Shown piece by piece: positions 40,923 through 49,336 of a DNA stretch of 64,000 nt. Source of the DNA: Chloracidobacterium sp. (GTDB lineage: Bacteria > Acidobacteriota > Blastocatellia > Pyrinomonadales > Pyrinomonadaceae); NCBI GenBank assembly GCA_016706275.1, contig JADJJY010000004.1:62001-126000 (forward strand), in the 5' to 3' direction. Position numbers and translations under genes: made by a program. Position 1 is the first letter of the stretch, and the number at the start of each line of letters is the position of its first letter. The notes beneath the pieces are model-generated. The model was not told where the DNA came from. It saw only the letters and a list, made by a program, of their open reading frames with translations, and did no database searches.

Positions 40923-41040
40923 GGGGTCAGGCCTGCGATTCTGGCCTCGCAAAACTCGGCCAGTGCTAAAGCCGCTGGCACATAAGACGTGCAGGCGTTG
41001 TTCAAACCGCGTTTTTGATTACAACGCCGTTTGGTCGAAC
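40923..41040. repeat. GGGGTCAGGCCTGCGATTC repeat block
   Basis: Second copy of the block at 40345: head motif, then GGCACATAAGACGTGCAGG and GTTGTTC. It fills most of the 318-nt gap before the next gene; no coding signal seen. Confidence 0.75.
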
Positions 41041-41155
41041 CCGTAACTTTCTTCGGCTAAACGGGGCTTTGTCGCGTCTTTACATTGCGGCAAATTTCGT
41101 ATATTTATGTTGCGTGATCCCGCACACAATTAAATTTATCTTTTAGGAGAAAAGA

Positions 41156-41554
41156 ATGTTGAGAAAATTATTCATTATTTCGTCGGTTTTGTTCGCTCTT
41201 ACTTTGGGTACGTCAATCGTTTCCGCCCAAAACTGGGAAAACCTAGGTTCGCGAACGGTCAATGATCGAGCCGATCATGACACATGGAACGTCGGAGCCG
41301 GTAAAGGCGAATTTCGCAAGATCAAGTTGACGGTGCAGCACAGGGCCGTGCGGTTTATCAAGCTGACGGTCAAATTTGAAAACGGTCAGACTCAGGATAT
41401 CGAACTGCGAAATAACATTCCGGCCGGTGGCTCGACTCGCGTTATCGACTTGGTCGGCACCGACCGCCGTATCGACAAAGTTGATGTGTGGTACGAAGCC
41501 CAGACGGTTCGGCGTGGAGCGAGATCGCAGGTAACGCTACACGGAATGAAATAA
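41156..41554 (+). CDS. Exported DUF2541-like protein
   Basis: 132 aa. The signal peptide (about 24 residues, ending VSAQ) is followed by a compact beta-rich domain (NWENLGSRTVNDRADHDTW, FRKIKLTVQHRAVRFIKLTV). This resembles the DUF2541 family of small periplasmic proteins. An AGGAG lies 8 nt before the ATG. Function unknown; a terminator follows at 41604. Confidence 0.7.
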   Translation: MLRKLFIISSVLFALTLGTSIVSAQNWENLGSRTVNDRADHDTWNVGAGKGEFRKIKLTVQHRAVRFIKLTVKFENGQTQDIELRNNIPAGGSTRVIDLVGTDRRIDKVDVWYEAQTVRRGARSQVTLHGMK

Positions 41555-41603
41555 TCTCGTTTGTTTGATGTCGGTCCATCTGTTTCGGACCTGACCAAAA
41601 ATA

Positions 41604-41640
41604 AAAAAGCCGCGAAGCACAACGCCCAGCGGCCTTTTTG
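41604..41640 (+). terminator. GCCGCGAA-type terminator, copy 2
   Basis: GCCGC stem with loop GAAGCACAACGCCCA and GCGGCCTTTTTG; same family as the other three. Confidence 0.75.
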
Positions 41641-41709
41641 CCGGTGGATATTGAAAATCGCAGTGCCTGAGCCCGCGATCTTATTTTCACTTTCCCTCGG
41701 CTCGGGTTC

Positions 41710-42303
41710 TTACCTCTTGATCTGAGCGGTAAACGGGCCTTTGACAATAAGTTCTTTGCCGTCCTGTTTGCCCGAGACGTTTATCTCACCCTTGACGGTG
41801 TCGCCTTCGACCGAGATTATCTTTACCTCGCATGTGGCGGGGTCGGTCTGCTGAGACGGGTACAGATAGAGCCGCTGCTCCTTGCCGTCGCGAAAGACGT
41901 AGACGTTGATCAGCTCGAAGCTCATCGGCCCAGTGCTTTTGGCGCCTTTGTATGACGCGGGCTTGAACGGCGTATCGACCGTCGATCCCGCTTCGTCGTG
42001 AAGCGAGAGAAATATCTTGACCTGCTCGGACGCCGTCAGCTTATCGCCGTGCGGATCTCTTTTCGCTCCGTCAGAGTCGAAATTGCGGATCGTTATCCAG
42101 CGAAGTGCGTGCTCCTGATTAGGGGCGTCCGAGCCGGAGAAAAGAGCCTTTTGCACGGTAGCTCCGCTCCCTTTTTCAATAAACGGGATAGCGGTGCCTT
42201 CGCTTTTAATCTCGATCGTCGAACGCGGGCCGCCACAGGCGGCGATCAATAAACAAATAACAGGGACGACAAATTTTATATAATTTATTCTTCTCACGGG
42301 CAT
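41710..42303 (-). CDS. Lipoprotein of unknown function
   Basis: 197 aa from the ATG at 42303, chosen because AAGGAG lies just upstream; a longer GTG frame would place that site inside the gene. The leader ends in a lipobox (LLIAACGG), so the protein is probably an envelope lipoprotein. The mature domain is beta-rich (FELINVYVFRDGKEQRLYLY). No family recognised. Confidence 0.65.
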   Translation of the reverse strand: MPVRRINYIKFVVPVICLLIAACGGPRSTIEIKSEGTAIPFIEKGSGATVQKALFSGSDAPNQEHALRWITIRNFDSDGAKRDPHGDKLTASEQVKIFLSLHDEAGSTVDTPFKPASYKGAKSTGPMSFELINVYVFRDGKEQRLYLYPSQQTDPATCEVKIISVEGDTVKGEINVSGKQDGKELIVKGPFTAQIKR

Positions 42304-42399
42304 TTCTCCTTTCACCTTTTGCGGTTTCGTGATGATATACCAGACTCGGGATATTGCAAAACGCTCAAGGGGTCAGGGTATGCATGATCAACTGCTTAA

Positions 42400-42460
42400 T
42401 TAAGCGGTCCACCTTGGTCCACCTTGGTCCACCTGGTCCGGACCGGACCAAAGATACCGG
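42400..42460. repeat. GGTCCACCTT tandem plus GGTCCGGACC palindrome
   Basis: Three 10-nt GGTCCACCTT-type units run into a GGTCCGGACCGGACC palindrome that can pair back on them. The rest of 42304-42649 holds only this, a GGGGTCAGGG remnant at 42369 and a terminator. Confidence 0.7.
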
Positions 42461-42483
42461 CTCAAGCCGGGACTCCAAACGAA

Positions 42484-42520
42484 GAAAGGCCGCGAACATT
42501 ACGCCCAGCGGCCTTTTTCT
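42484..42520 (+). terminator. GGCCGCGAA-type terminator, copy 3
   Basis: AAAGGCCGC stem, AACATTACGCCCA loop region and GCGGCCTTTTTCT. It is identical over about 35 nt to the copy at 43086. Confidence 0.8.
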
Positions 42521-42649
42521 TTGATCTACTGGTTAGGTCGCGATATCGCAGGCCTCGCCTTGGCTTTCTGCTTTGATGCCGGTACGGAACAAAGATCCTT
42601 GAACCTGCGTATATTATGGAGTAGTCTTTTGATCAAGAAGAAGCGTCCT

Positions 42650-43063
42650 ATGAAATGCCCACAATGCGGTTCGCAAACGCTCGCCGAACAACAATTTTGC
42701 CGCTCATGCGGCGGTCAGCTGACGTCAGAACGGGCCGTCAGGATCAACCCTCAGCTTTGGGGGCTCATGATGGCATTTGGCGGCATCTTGATCGCGATCG
42801 CTGCAGGGATGTTCGAGATACGCGCCGTAGTGCTCATCGGAGCATTTATCTCGATCTCGGGCATGTTCTTTATCGCAGGGTATCCGATGATCGCATCATC
42901 ACTCAAAAATCGCAACAAAACCGCAAATCCTCCCGAATTACCGGCAAATACTCCGACGACCAAAAAACTATCGCCGATCGGTGATTTTGAATATGTACCC
43001 GTCAGCGTGACAGAAAACACGACCAATTTGCTCAAAGACCCGGCACCAACCAAAAAGCGATAA
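42650..43063 (+). CDS. Zinc-ribbon membrane protein
   Basis: 137 aa from ATG 42650 (longer frame rejected as it crosses the terminator region). An N-terminal zinc ribbon (MKCPQCGS, FCRSCGGQ; CxxC at 3-6 and 20-23) precedes two membrane segments (about 38-55 and 58-80) and a low-complexity cytosolic tail. Such zinc_ribbon_2 small membrane proteins are common and uncharacterised. Lies between two identical terminator sequences. Confidence 0.65.
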   Translation: MKCPQCGSQTLAEQQFCRSCGGQLTSERAVRINPQLWGLMMAFGGILIAIAAGMFEIRAVVLIGAFISISGMFFIAGYPMIASSLKNRNKTANPPELPANTPTTKKLSPIGDFEYVPVSVTENTTNLLKDPAPTKKR

Positions 43064-43082
43064 ACAACGCACCGGACAAAAC

Positions 43083-43120
43083 AAAAAGGCCGCGAACATT
43101 ACGCCCAGCGGCCTTTTTCT
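43083..43120 (+). terminator. GGCCGCGAA-type terminator, copy 4
   Basis: Same 35-nt sequence as copy 3, exactly 600 nt downstream. Confidence 0.8.
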
Positions 43121-43150
43121 TATCGAACATAGTATCGGCCAAGCGACGGA

Positions 43151-44740
43151 TCAACCTGCGGAAACCGGGTGACGCTTTCGTCCGAGCGCATCTTGCAGAC
43201 GGTTTTCGAGCACCGTCGAGGACTGCTCGCCGCTGATCAGATTACGGATCGTGCGAAGCACGCGGCTGGGATGTGTCGCGTAGCCGACAAAATAGTTGAG
43301 CAGCATAAACGACACCCTGACCGCAGCGAGTTCAAAGTTGGTCATGTTCGGGTTTGATGTTCCCTGCGGCTTGAGAAAGTTAAACTTTCCGTTGAACGAA
43401 ACGAGCGACATAAAATAGGCGTCGTTCAGCGAGACTTTCCCTTCGCTTTGCAGTTGTTTGAAGATGTCGGTGCCCGGATAAGACGAAAAGATAAAGAATG
43501 GCACCTCTTCCACACCGAGCGCGGCCATTCGCAGGCCAAACCAGAGCGTTCGAAGAACGTCGCCGCGGGTCTCGTGCGGAAAACCTATTATCAGATTTGT
43601 GCGAACGATCAGCCCGAGCCGAACGGCGACCTTCAGAGATGCGATCATCCGGCCGAGATCGACCTTTTTGTCGATCATCTTTAGCGACCTGGGTGAACCG
43701 CTCTCGGGCGCGTATGCCATATAGCGGCAGCCTGTGTCGCGGAGCAGCGTCAGCACCTCCTCGTCCAGCACTTCGCTGCGGGTACCGCTTGGCAGTGACC
43801 ACGCAAGCTGCAGATCCTCCTGTTTCAGACGGCGGCAAAATTCCAGCGTCCAGCTTTTCTTTGTGAACACGGTCAGGTCGTAAAACTGAAACGAGGTAAT
43901 CTGATACTTTTCCCGATAATGCTTTATTTCAGCGATCAGGTCATCGATATCACGCAGAACGTAGCTCGTCGTCCACATCTGTGGGCTAGAACAAAACTTG
44001 CACTTGTACGGGCATCCGCGTGAACCGAGCATCGGCATGTCGCGTTCGGATGAAATGCCGTAAGATTTGCCCGCTTCCCAGAAACGTTCGAGATAGCCTT
44101 CGGGCCAATGCGGCCACGGGATCGAGTCGATCTCGCGGATGCGCGGCAGCCCGCCGTTGTCGTGAAGTTTGCCGTCCGCGTCAAGGTAGCATATGCCGCC
44201 GACCTCGCTGTGATCGCCCGCAGACCATGCCTCGATCAGTTCGAACAGCGTGTGTTCACCCTCGCCTTTTACGATAACGTCAAGCGCAGGGCAATCGCGA
44301 AGGCTGTATTCAGATAGCGCCGTGAAATGCTCGCCGCCGCCCACCAACAACTGGTGAGGAAAACGGTTCCGGACCCGCGTGATCAGGTCTTTTAGCAGAA
44401 CCCACTCGCAAGAAAACATGCTGCTAAAACCGATCACGTCGGCGTCGGCGGGTATGAGTTCCACCAACTCGTCGAGGTCGATTCCCTGGATCTGAAAGCC
44501 GGGGTATTCTTTCAGCGGCCGAACGGTGCCTAGATCGGCAGCCGTGCCGTCCACGATCTCGACGTTGTGTCCTTTTTTGAGCAGATACCCGGCAATATAA
44601 GCCAGCCCAATGGCTGGCGATGCCTCGTTGTTGAGCGAACCTTCGCGTGAGATAAGCGGCGCACGCACGAGCGCCACATTCAGCTTGCCCGCGAGTTTCG
44701 ATCCATTAAAATGATTGTCAGGTATTTTCACCATGCACAA
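43151..44740 (-). CDS. B12-binding-domain radical SAM protein
   Basis: 529 aa. The N-terminal 170 residues form a B12-binding-type Rossmann domain (GLAYIAGYLLKKGHNVEIVD, ADADVIGFSS, VGGGEHFTALSEYSL). The radical SAM barrel starts at the cluster motif GCPYKCKFC (C243, C247, C250) and shows FYDLTVFTKK and NLIIGFPHETRGD. The family includes methyltransferases and hopanoid/tetrapyrrole-modifying enzymes; the substrate is not evident. It lacks near neighbours in the same operon. The C-terminal 130 residues contain hydrophobic helices (VSFMLLNYFVGYATHPSRVL). Confidence 0.87.
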   Translation of the reverse strand: MCMVKIPDNHFNGSKLAGKLNVALVRAPLISREGSLNNEASPAIGLAYIAGYLLKKGHNVEIVDGTAADLGTVRPLKEYPGFQIQGIDLDELVELIPADADVIGFSSMFSCEWVLLKDLITRVRNRFPHQLLVGGGEHFTALSEYSLRDCPALDVIVKGEGEHTLFELIEAWSAGDHSEVGGICYLDADGKLHDNGGLPRIREIDSIPWPHWPEGYLERFWEAGKSYGISSERDMPMLGSRGCPYKCKFCSSPQMWTTSYVLRDIDDLIAEIKHYREKYQITSFQFYDLTVFTKKSWTLEFCRRLKQEDLQLAWSLPSGTRSEVLDEEVLTLLRDTGCRYMAYAPESGSPRSLKMIDKKVDLGRMIASLKVAVRLGLIVRTNLIIGFPHETRGDVLRTLWFGLRMAALGVEEVPFFIFSSYPGTDIFKQLQSEGKVSLNDAYFMSLVSFNGKFNFLKPQGTSNPNMTNFELAAVRVSFMLLNYFVGYATHPSRVLRTIRNLISGEQSSTVLENRLQDALGRKRHPVSAG

Positions 44741-44805
44741 ATAGATAGCTATTCGGTACGTTTTCCCAGAAAATCATCTGAGAATAGCACCAGATCTTCA
44801 GACAT

Positions 44806-44842
44806 AAAAGGCCCGGTCTAGAGATAGACCGAGCCTTTTCTT
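44806..44842. terminator. Hairpin terminator between minus-strand genes
   Basis: AAAGGCCCGGTCTA, a short GAGA loop, TAGACCGAGCCTTTTCT: a stem flanked by A- and T-runs, so it can work for the minus-strand gene ending at 44862. Confidence 0.75.
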
Positions 44843-44861
44843 TGATAGACGCTAAAGGACT

Positions 44862-45200
44862 TTATCCTCTCACATAACGCTGAACGCAGCGTCCGCGACG
44901 GTCCCTGACCCATCGATAGACGAGATAGCCGCCGGCTCCCGATCCTAAACCGATCAGGGCACCGCGTTTGCCTCCAATACCGGCACCGATAGCCGTACCG
45001 ATGCCGCCGGCTATCAGAGCATTAACGAGCGTTCTGCCGCGTTTGCTGTTGCGTCGTACACGATACGTTCCGCCCGGGCAGGGTTTGAATTCCCCCGACT
45101 CGACCGCTGTTGTCGCCGCAGCAGCGGTTGCCGTTGGCATAAACGGCATAAATACGGCAAACATAATTGCAATTAATAATATAGATATGGTCTTTTTCAT
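44862..45200 (-). CDS. Exported glycine-zipper protein
   Basis: 112 aa from ATG 45200, supported by AAAGGAG upstream. A signal peptide (MKKTISILLIAIMFAVFMPF) precedes a GxxxG-rich glycine-zipper helix (AGGIGTAIGAGIGGKRGALI GLGSGAGG region) and an Arg-rich C-terminus. Related small proteins associate with membranes; function unknown. Confidence 0.65.
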   Translation of the reverse strand: MKKTISILLIAIMFAVFMPFMPTATAAAATTAVESGEFKPCPGGTYRVRRNSKRGRTLVNALIAGGIGTAIGAGIGGKRGALIGLGSGAGGYLVYRWVRDRRGRCVQRYVRG

Positions 45201-45337
45201 AATTTTCTCCTTTAACAAAGGCCTATAGAGAGATTTAACCTTATCTACATTGTTGCGCCGTAGTGTCACCCGTGACTGTACGTTAGCGAACATACGTCAG
45301 AGGCAATACCACGTCCAAAACCTATTAACTCAGGTCC

Positions 45338-45623
45338 CTACCGGCCGATCCTACGTCCGTTTGCCAGGCGAAAGATGATCAGTACGACGAGTGCACCTAC
45401 TATTGACGAAAAGAAACTCGGAAGATTGTTCGCGATGTTATCAAACGAACTGATCAGCGGATATCCAAATAGGTATTTGCCCATAAATCCGCCGACAACC
45501 GCTCCGACAATTCCTAGAACGGTTGTCAAGATAATGCCGCCGCCGTCACGGCCGGGCAAGATAAATTTTGGCCAGATAACCAACTACAAACCCTAATATC
45601 AACCAAATAATTAAAGAAACCAT
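45338..45623 (-). pseudogene. GlsB/YeaQ-type small membrane protein, frameshifted
   Basis: The true start is the ATG at 45623 behind a GAGGAG. It encodes MVSLIIWLILGFVVGYLAK, then breaks at the four-base run 45566-45569. One base fewer restores FILPGRDGGGIILTTVLGIVGAVVGGF, the rest of a YeaQ/YmgE/GlsB-family protein (three membrane helices, stress-associated). An intact paralogue is at 52278. The lesion may be a base-calling error or a genuine recent frameshift. The 81-residue open frame from 45583 alone would lack the first helix. Confidence 0.8.
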
Positions 45624-45804
45624 AATATTCTCCTCGTTCAGAACGAACCCTAGCCGAAAACCACGGCGTTCCACCTTCTGCAAAGCCCGAGCAACATAAA
45701 TTACCTGATAAGCCAGTATGATTGAATCAAATCACAGGAGGTTGCGTCTGTGTGCTATCGCACGGAAGGATCGGTGGAATATCGAAATGCTCAGACCGCC
45801 CAAT

Positions 45805-45836
45805 ACGGAAAAAGCCCGTCGAAACGGGCTTTAAAG
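45805..45836 (-). terminator. Intrinsic terminator
   Basis: AAAGCCCGT, GAA loop, ACGGGCTTT with a T-run on the minus strand, just after the small membrane gene ending at 45857. Confidence 0.75.
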
Positions 45837-45856
45837 AGATATCTGATCTAGTTTAT

Positions 45857-46045
45857 TTATGCTCTACGGTTAGCTTGCTCTTCGATAAAGTATCCGACAA
45901 GAGAGGCGACGATAAGAGCGAGGCCGCCGAAAGCGAACGACCTCGGTCCTCCAAATATACCAACAAAAAATGCGATAACACCAACAACGGCCAGCAATGA
46001 ACTGATGCCGCCTGCCAGTTTTGAAAATGCGGTTGAATTAGCCAT
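45857..46045 (-). CDS. Small two-helix membrane protein
   Basis: 62 aa with two hydrophobic segments (about 14-31 and 36-53) separated by GGPRSF, ending EEQANRRA. No family recognised. Followed by a good terminator, which supports it being expressed. Confidence 0.5.
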   Translation of the reverse strand: MANSTAFSKLAGGISSLLAVVGVIAFFVGIFGGPRSFAFGGLALIVASLVGYFIEEQANRRA

Positions 46046-46086
46046 GCGTCAAAGATACCAAATTGCCATATCCACGACAAACGCCG

Positions 46087-46479
46087 TTACTGCGTTGGTG
46101 GTTTCGGCGTACGTTTCGCACTCCAATCGGCCCCCTCGCCGCTTTCGCCAAATGACACCGTACCGCTCATATTGTCACCGGTTACAGTTCCGCCAAAGCT
46201 GAGTGTCAAAGCGTTGTCATTGTAATTTACCGTGTACGCAAAAGTAATGACATTCCCTTTGATCGTGCCTGTCAGCGGCACATCGCCGCTCGTTCGTTTG
46301 GCCGTTCCGCTGAGCTTTTCGCCATCAACCTTAAAGATAAATTTGACTGGCCTGGCTCCGCCCGGAGTGTTAAACGCCCCGTCCCATTCACCTGCGACTG
46401 ACGTCTGAGCGGACATACTGCCCGCACCAAGCAAGACTAACCCGATCGCAAAAACCGTCGATATAATGACACTTTTCAT
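46087..46479 (-). CDS. Exported beta-rich protein
   Basis: 130 aa. The signal peptide ends at MSAQ. The mature part is all beta with repeated G-x-W/T patterns (VAGEWDGAFNTPGGARPVKF, LSGTAKRTSGDVPLTGTIKG, GTVTGDNMSGTVSFG), suggesting a small lipocalin-like barrel. An AAGGAG sits upstream of the ATG. Function unknown. Confidence 0.65.
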   Translation of the reverse strand: MKSVIISTVFAIGLVLLGAGSMSAQTSVAGEWDGAFNTPGGARPVKFIFKVDGEKLSGTAKRTSGDVPLTGTIKGNVITFAYTVNYNDNALTLSFGGTVTGDNMSGTVSFGESGEGADWSAKRTPKPPTQ

Positions 46480-46653
46480 ATTGAATATAACTCCTTAAAA
46501 CTAATAATACTCCCATTACACCAGTTACCGCTAGCTTCGCGGCCACATTCAGTAGAACTTCGGACACACGAATTTATCTCCGTGTTCTCAACGAGCCTTG
46601 CACCTGATGCGACTTTGAACTATAAATATCCAAACTGCAAAAGGAATTAATAT

Positions 46654-47052
46654 ATGAGCTTTTTTGTTTCGAACTTTAAGTGGCTGATGCTGATATCGGG
46701 GATGCTGACGTGCTCGATGTTTCTCGGACTGTTTGCTCCGCAATCGTCACTGCTATCAAATTTTGGCGAGACGATGACCGGTAGCGCGGCAAACGAGATC
46801 ATCGTCCGCAATTGGGGAGCACTGATCGGGTTGATGGGCGTAATGCTCGTCTATGGTGCTTTCGTCGAACCGGTGCGGAAATTTGCACTCGTTATTGCAG
46901 CATTGAGCAAGGCAATATTTATCACGCTGGTGCTGTGCTACGGCAAACAATACATGAGCTTTGGCGCAGGCACGGCGGTTATCGCCGATGCGATAATGAT
47001 CGTGCTTTTCATCGCTTACCTACTGCTGGCACGAGACAAATCCGCTACGTAA
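46654..47052 (+). CDS. Four-helix membrane protein
   Basis: 132 aa, four membrane segments (about 9-28, 50-70, 75-95, 103-125) with very short loops. No motif or family recognised. It ends 2 nt from a convergent gene. Confidence 0.6.
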   Translation: MSFFVSNFKWLMLISGMLTCSMFLGLFAPQSSLLSNFGETMTGSAANEIIVRNWGALIGLMGVMLVYGAFVEPVRKFALVIAALSKAIFITLVLCYGKQYMSFGAGTAVIADAIMIVLFIAYLLLARDKSAT

Positions 47053-47054
47053 AA

Positions 47055-48197
47055 TTATTCACATCTCATAAATGTCCCGCTGCCGCCGACGCCAGCCGGT
47101 ACGACTTTTCCGCCGCTTAGGCCGACGACGAAATCTTGCATTTGGCACAGCGGCCGGTTTGGTATTTTTAATAGCACGGTACCGCGTTTGTATGAGTTAT
47201 AGCTCACCTTGTAATAGCGAAACAGATCGTCGCTGGCGACATAATCGAGGCTCTGACGTTGAACCCAAGTGCGGTAATCGAGACCTATCTTGATGACCTG
47301 CGCTCCGGGATATTCTTTGGCGAGAGCGGTTTTGACGACCGATTCGACCGAGGCGTCGCGGTATGGCGGCTGTTTGTACGAGCGGCCGGGAGCGTCACGC
47401 AAGACCATAGCTTTCAACTGGTCCGCTCTGGCCTCAGCAGCGGCGGTCGCATCGGCCGGGACCTCTGTCTTATAGACCGCGTATTTAGGCCGAAGCCACG
47501 CCAGCTTTTCCGCCCGCCATTTTTCGCGTTCCCAAATAAGCTGTTGCGTTTCCCATCGTATGGGATTTTCCGGTTCGTTGAAACCAAAATTGAGGTTCTC
47601 TTCGGTATAGCCGAGATTTACGAGCGTTTTAACAACACCGATCCTCGCTTTTTTCTCCAGCGAGACGCGGTTTGCCGCGATCTGGCACCACACGCCAAAT
47701 CGGTAATCGGTCGAGCCCGGGCGAATATATCCCGGCGAGTTGTAATCGGTCAGTCCGCGAAACCGCGTGTTGCAGAGTTGGTCAAGCTCAGCAAGTTCAG
47801 CGACCGTATTTTTCCATTGAGCTGAATCCGGAACCGGAGTGCCGCCTTCGGTAAATTGCGGATCAAAATAGGGAGCAAAGTATCGAACCGCATTGCCGAA
47901 CCGCGAGCCCTCGTTCATAAACGCCTTTTGTATTGAGTCAGGCGGGATACTTTCGAGCGGGTTGCGGGCGGCATTGCCGATCTTTAGCTTTGGGGAATTT
48001 ATCGGCAAGGTTACGACCTGATTATCCATGTTACCGTATCGTACCCGCACATTTCCGCCATCAATCCGCTCGACCGTTGCCCTTACCCATTCCTGTCCAA
48101 AGCAAAAGCATTGATAACGAACCTCATCTCCAACCTTTTGAGAATACGCGGCCGGAACGAGCACCAAAAATAAAAGTCGGGCAATCAAAGTTTTCAT
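47055..48197 (-). CDS. Exported protein of unknown function
   Basis: 380 aa with a signal peptide (about 19 residues, cleavage near AYS). A short SH3-like start (VGDEVRYQCFCFGQEWVRAT VERIDGGNVRVRYG region) precedes a helical centre (WETQQLIWEREKWRAEKLAW) and a C-terminal domain ending in a conserved-looking FMRC. Four cysteines may form disulfides. No family recognised. Confidence 0.6.
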   Translation of the reverse strand: MKTLIARLLFLVLVPAAYSQKVGDEVRYQCFCFGQEWVRATVERIDGGNVRVRYGNMDNQVVTLPINSPKLKIGNAARNPLESIPPDSIQKAFMNEGSRFGNAVRYFAPYFDPQFTEGGTPVPDSAQWKNTVAELAELDQLCNTRFRGLTDYNSPGYIRPGSTDYRFGVWCQIAANRVSLEKKARIGVVKTLVNLGYTEENLNFGFNEPENPIRWETQQLIWEREKWRAEKLAWLRPKYAVYKTEVPADATAAAEARADQLKAMVLRDAPGRSYKQPPYRDASVESVVKTALAKEYPGAQVIKIGLDYRTWVQRQSLDYVASDDLFRYYKVSYNSYKRGTVLLKIPNRPLCQMQDFVVGLSGGKVVPAGVGGSGTFMRCE

Positions 48198-48399
48198 TTT
48201 GACAGATCTCCTTCGATGGAATTGTAGTGAAGTATAATTTCTGAGATTTTAACACAACATTTAGGGAAAATGCAGACAACATAAATGCCATCGAAATACT
48301 GTATTCGCGGGCTGCTTGCAATTACCTTGCTAATTCGCGCATCCAAGTGTTAGTGTTTCTTGAAACGAAACTCAGCGATTTATTCCATTCGGAGATCAT

Positions 48400-49104
48400 T
48401 TGAGCACGATGAAAAAATCAATACTCGCAGTTATTTTCACTGCAGCGGCGGCGTTGGGAGCATCCGCTCAATGTCCGGCGATCACAATTGCGGCTCCCAC
48501 GGACGAAGTACTGCCCGGTGACGGCATTATTTTCGTTGCCAATGTGACCGGTGGTGACGCAAAAGTATTTCCGACGTACAACTGGGTAGTTTCTGCCGGA
48601 AAGATCGTGAGCGGTCAGGGCACGCCGGTTATGACCGCGGATTCAACGGGCATCGACGGACAGTCGATTACCGCTACTGTCGAGATCGGAGGATTTGACA
48701 AGAAGTGTTATCAAGCGGCAAGTGCTACCGCGATGGTTAAAGCAGCGGTCAAGGCTCAAAAATATGACGAGTTCGGAGCGGAGAACCTTGAAGGCGAATG
48801 GGCGCGGCTTGATAACTTTGCGATCGGCCTGCAAAACGATCCTGGAGCTGTCGGCTACATCATTGTATATGGTGGACGAAAGAGTAAAAAAGGTTATGCC
48901 GCAGCTACGATCAAAAGAATGAAAACGTATTTGGTCAGGCAACGTGGAATGGATGCCGCCCGTTTCAAGACAGTTGACGGCGGCTTAAGAGAAGACCCGG
49001 CCGGCGAGCTGTGGCTCGTTCCACAAGGAGCGGCCCCACCTCAAGCGTCGCCGACAGTCGCGCCCAAACCGGCCGTCAAAACCCCCGTTAAGAAAAAGTC
49101 TTAG
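48400..49104 (+). CDS. Exported PKD-like protein, paralogue 1
   Basis: 234 aa. The TTG at 48400 is favoured because GGAG lies 5 nt upstream; the ATG at 48409 would be too far from it. Signal peptide ends at SAQ. Residues about 25-115 form an Ig/PKD-like domain (VLPGDGIIFVANVTGGDAKV, YNWVVSAGKIVSGQG). Residues about 125-200 form an alpha/beta domain (GYIIVYGGRKSKKGYAAATI, RFKTVDGGLREDPAGELWLV) resembling a fold seen with OmpA-like proteins. The gene at 49337 is a diverged tandem duplicate. Function unknown; surface or periplasmic. Confidence 0.7.
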   Translation: MSTMKKSILAVIFTAAAALGASAQCPAITIAAPTDEVLPGDGIIFVANVTGGDAKVFPTYNWVVSAGKIVSGQGTPVMTADSTGIDGQSITATVEIGGFDKKCYQAASATAMVKAAVKAQKYDEFGAENLEGEWARLDNFAIGLQNDPGAVGYIIVYGGRKSKKGYAAATIKRMKTYLVRQRGMDAARFKTVDGGLREDPAGELWLVPQGAAPPQASPTVAPKPAVKTPVKKKS

Positions 49105-49336
49105 TGCGGTCATTACAATAAACGACTTAAATATAATTGAACTATCACCGACGACCTAAAGTCTGACTACACGCGGCTCTCTGACAGTCGCTGTCGGATC
49201 TTGGTCAGAACCTAGCCGTACTCCTCGGACGGGCAGGACGCGATTCTTGTCCGTTTAGCTCAGGCAAACGATTTGTATTACGCCAAACGTTAGTTATGTT
49301 ATCATTCCGATATTCCTTGTCGGAGGTTTTTACGCA

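Noticed and set aside
36617..41040. Insertion sequence or RAYT transposase
   Set aside because: Only non-coding repeats were found; no transposase frame lies between the copies.
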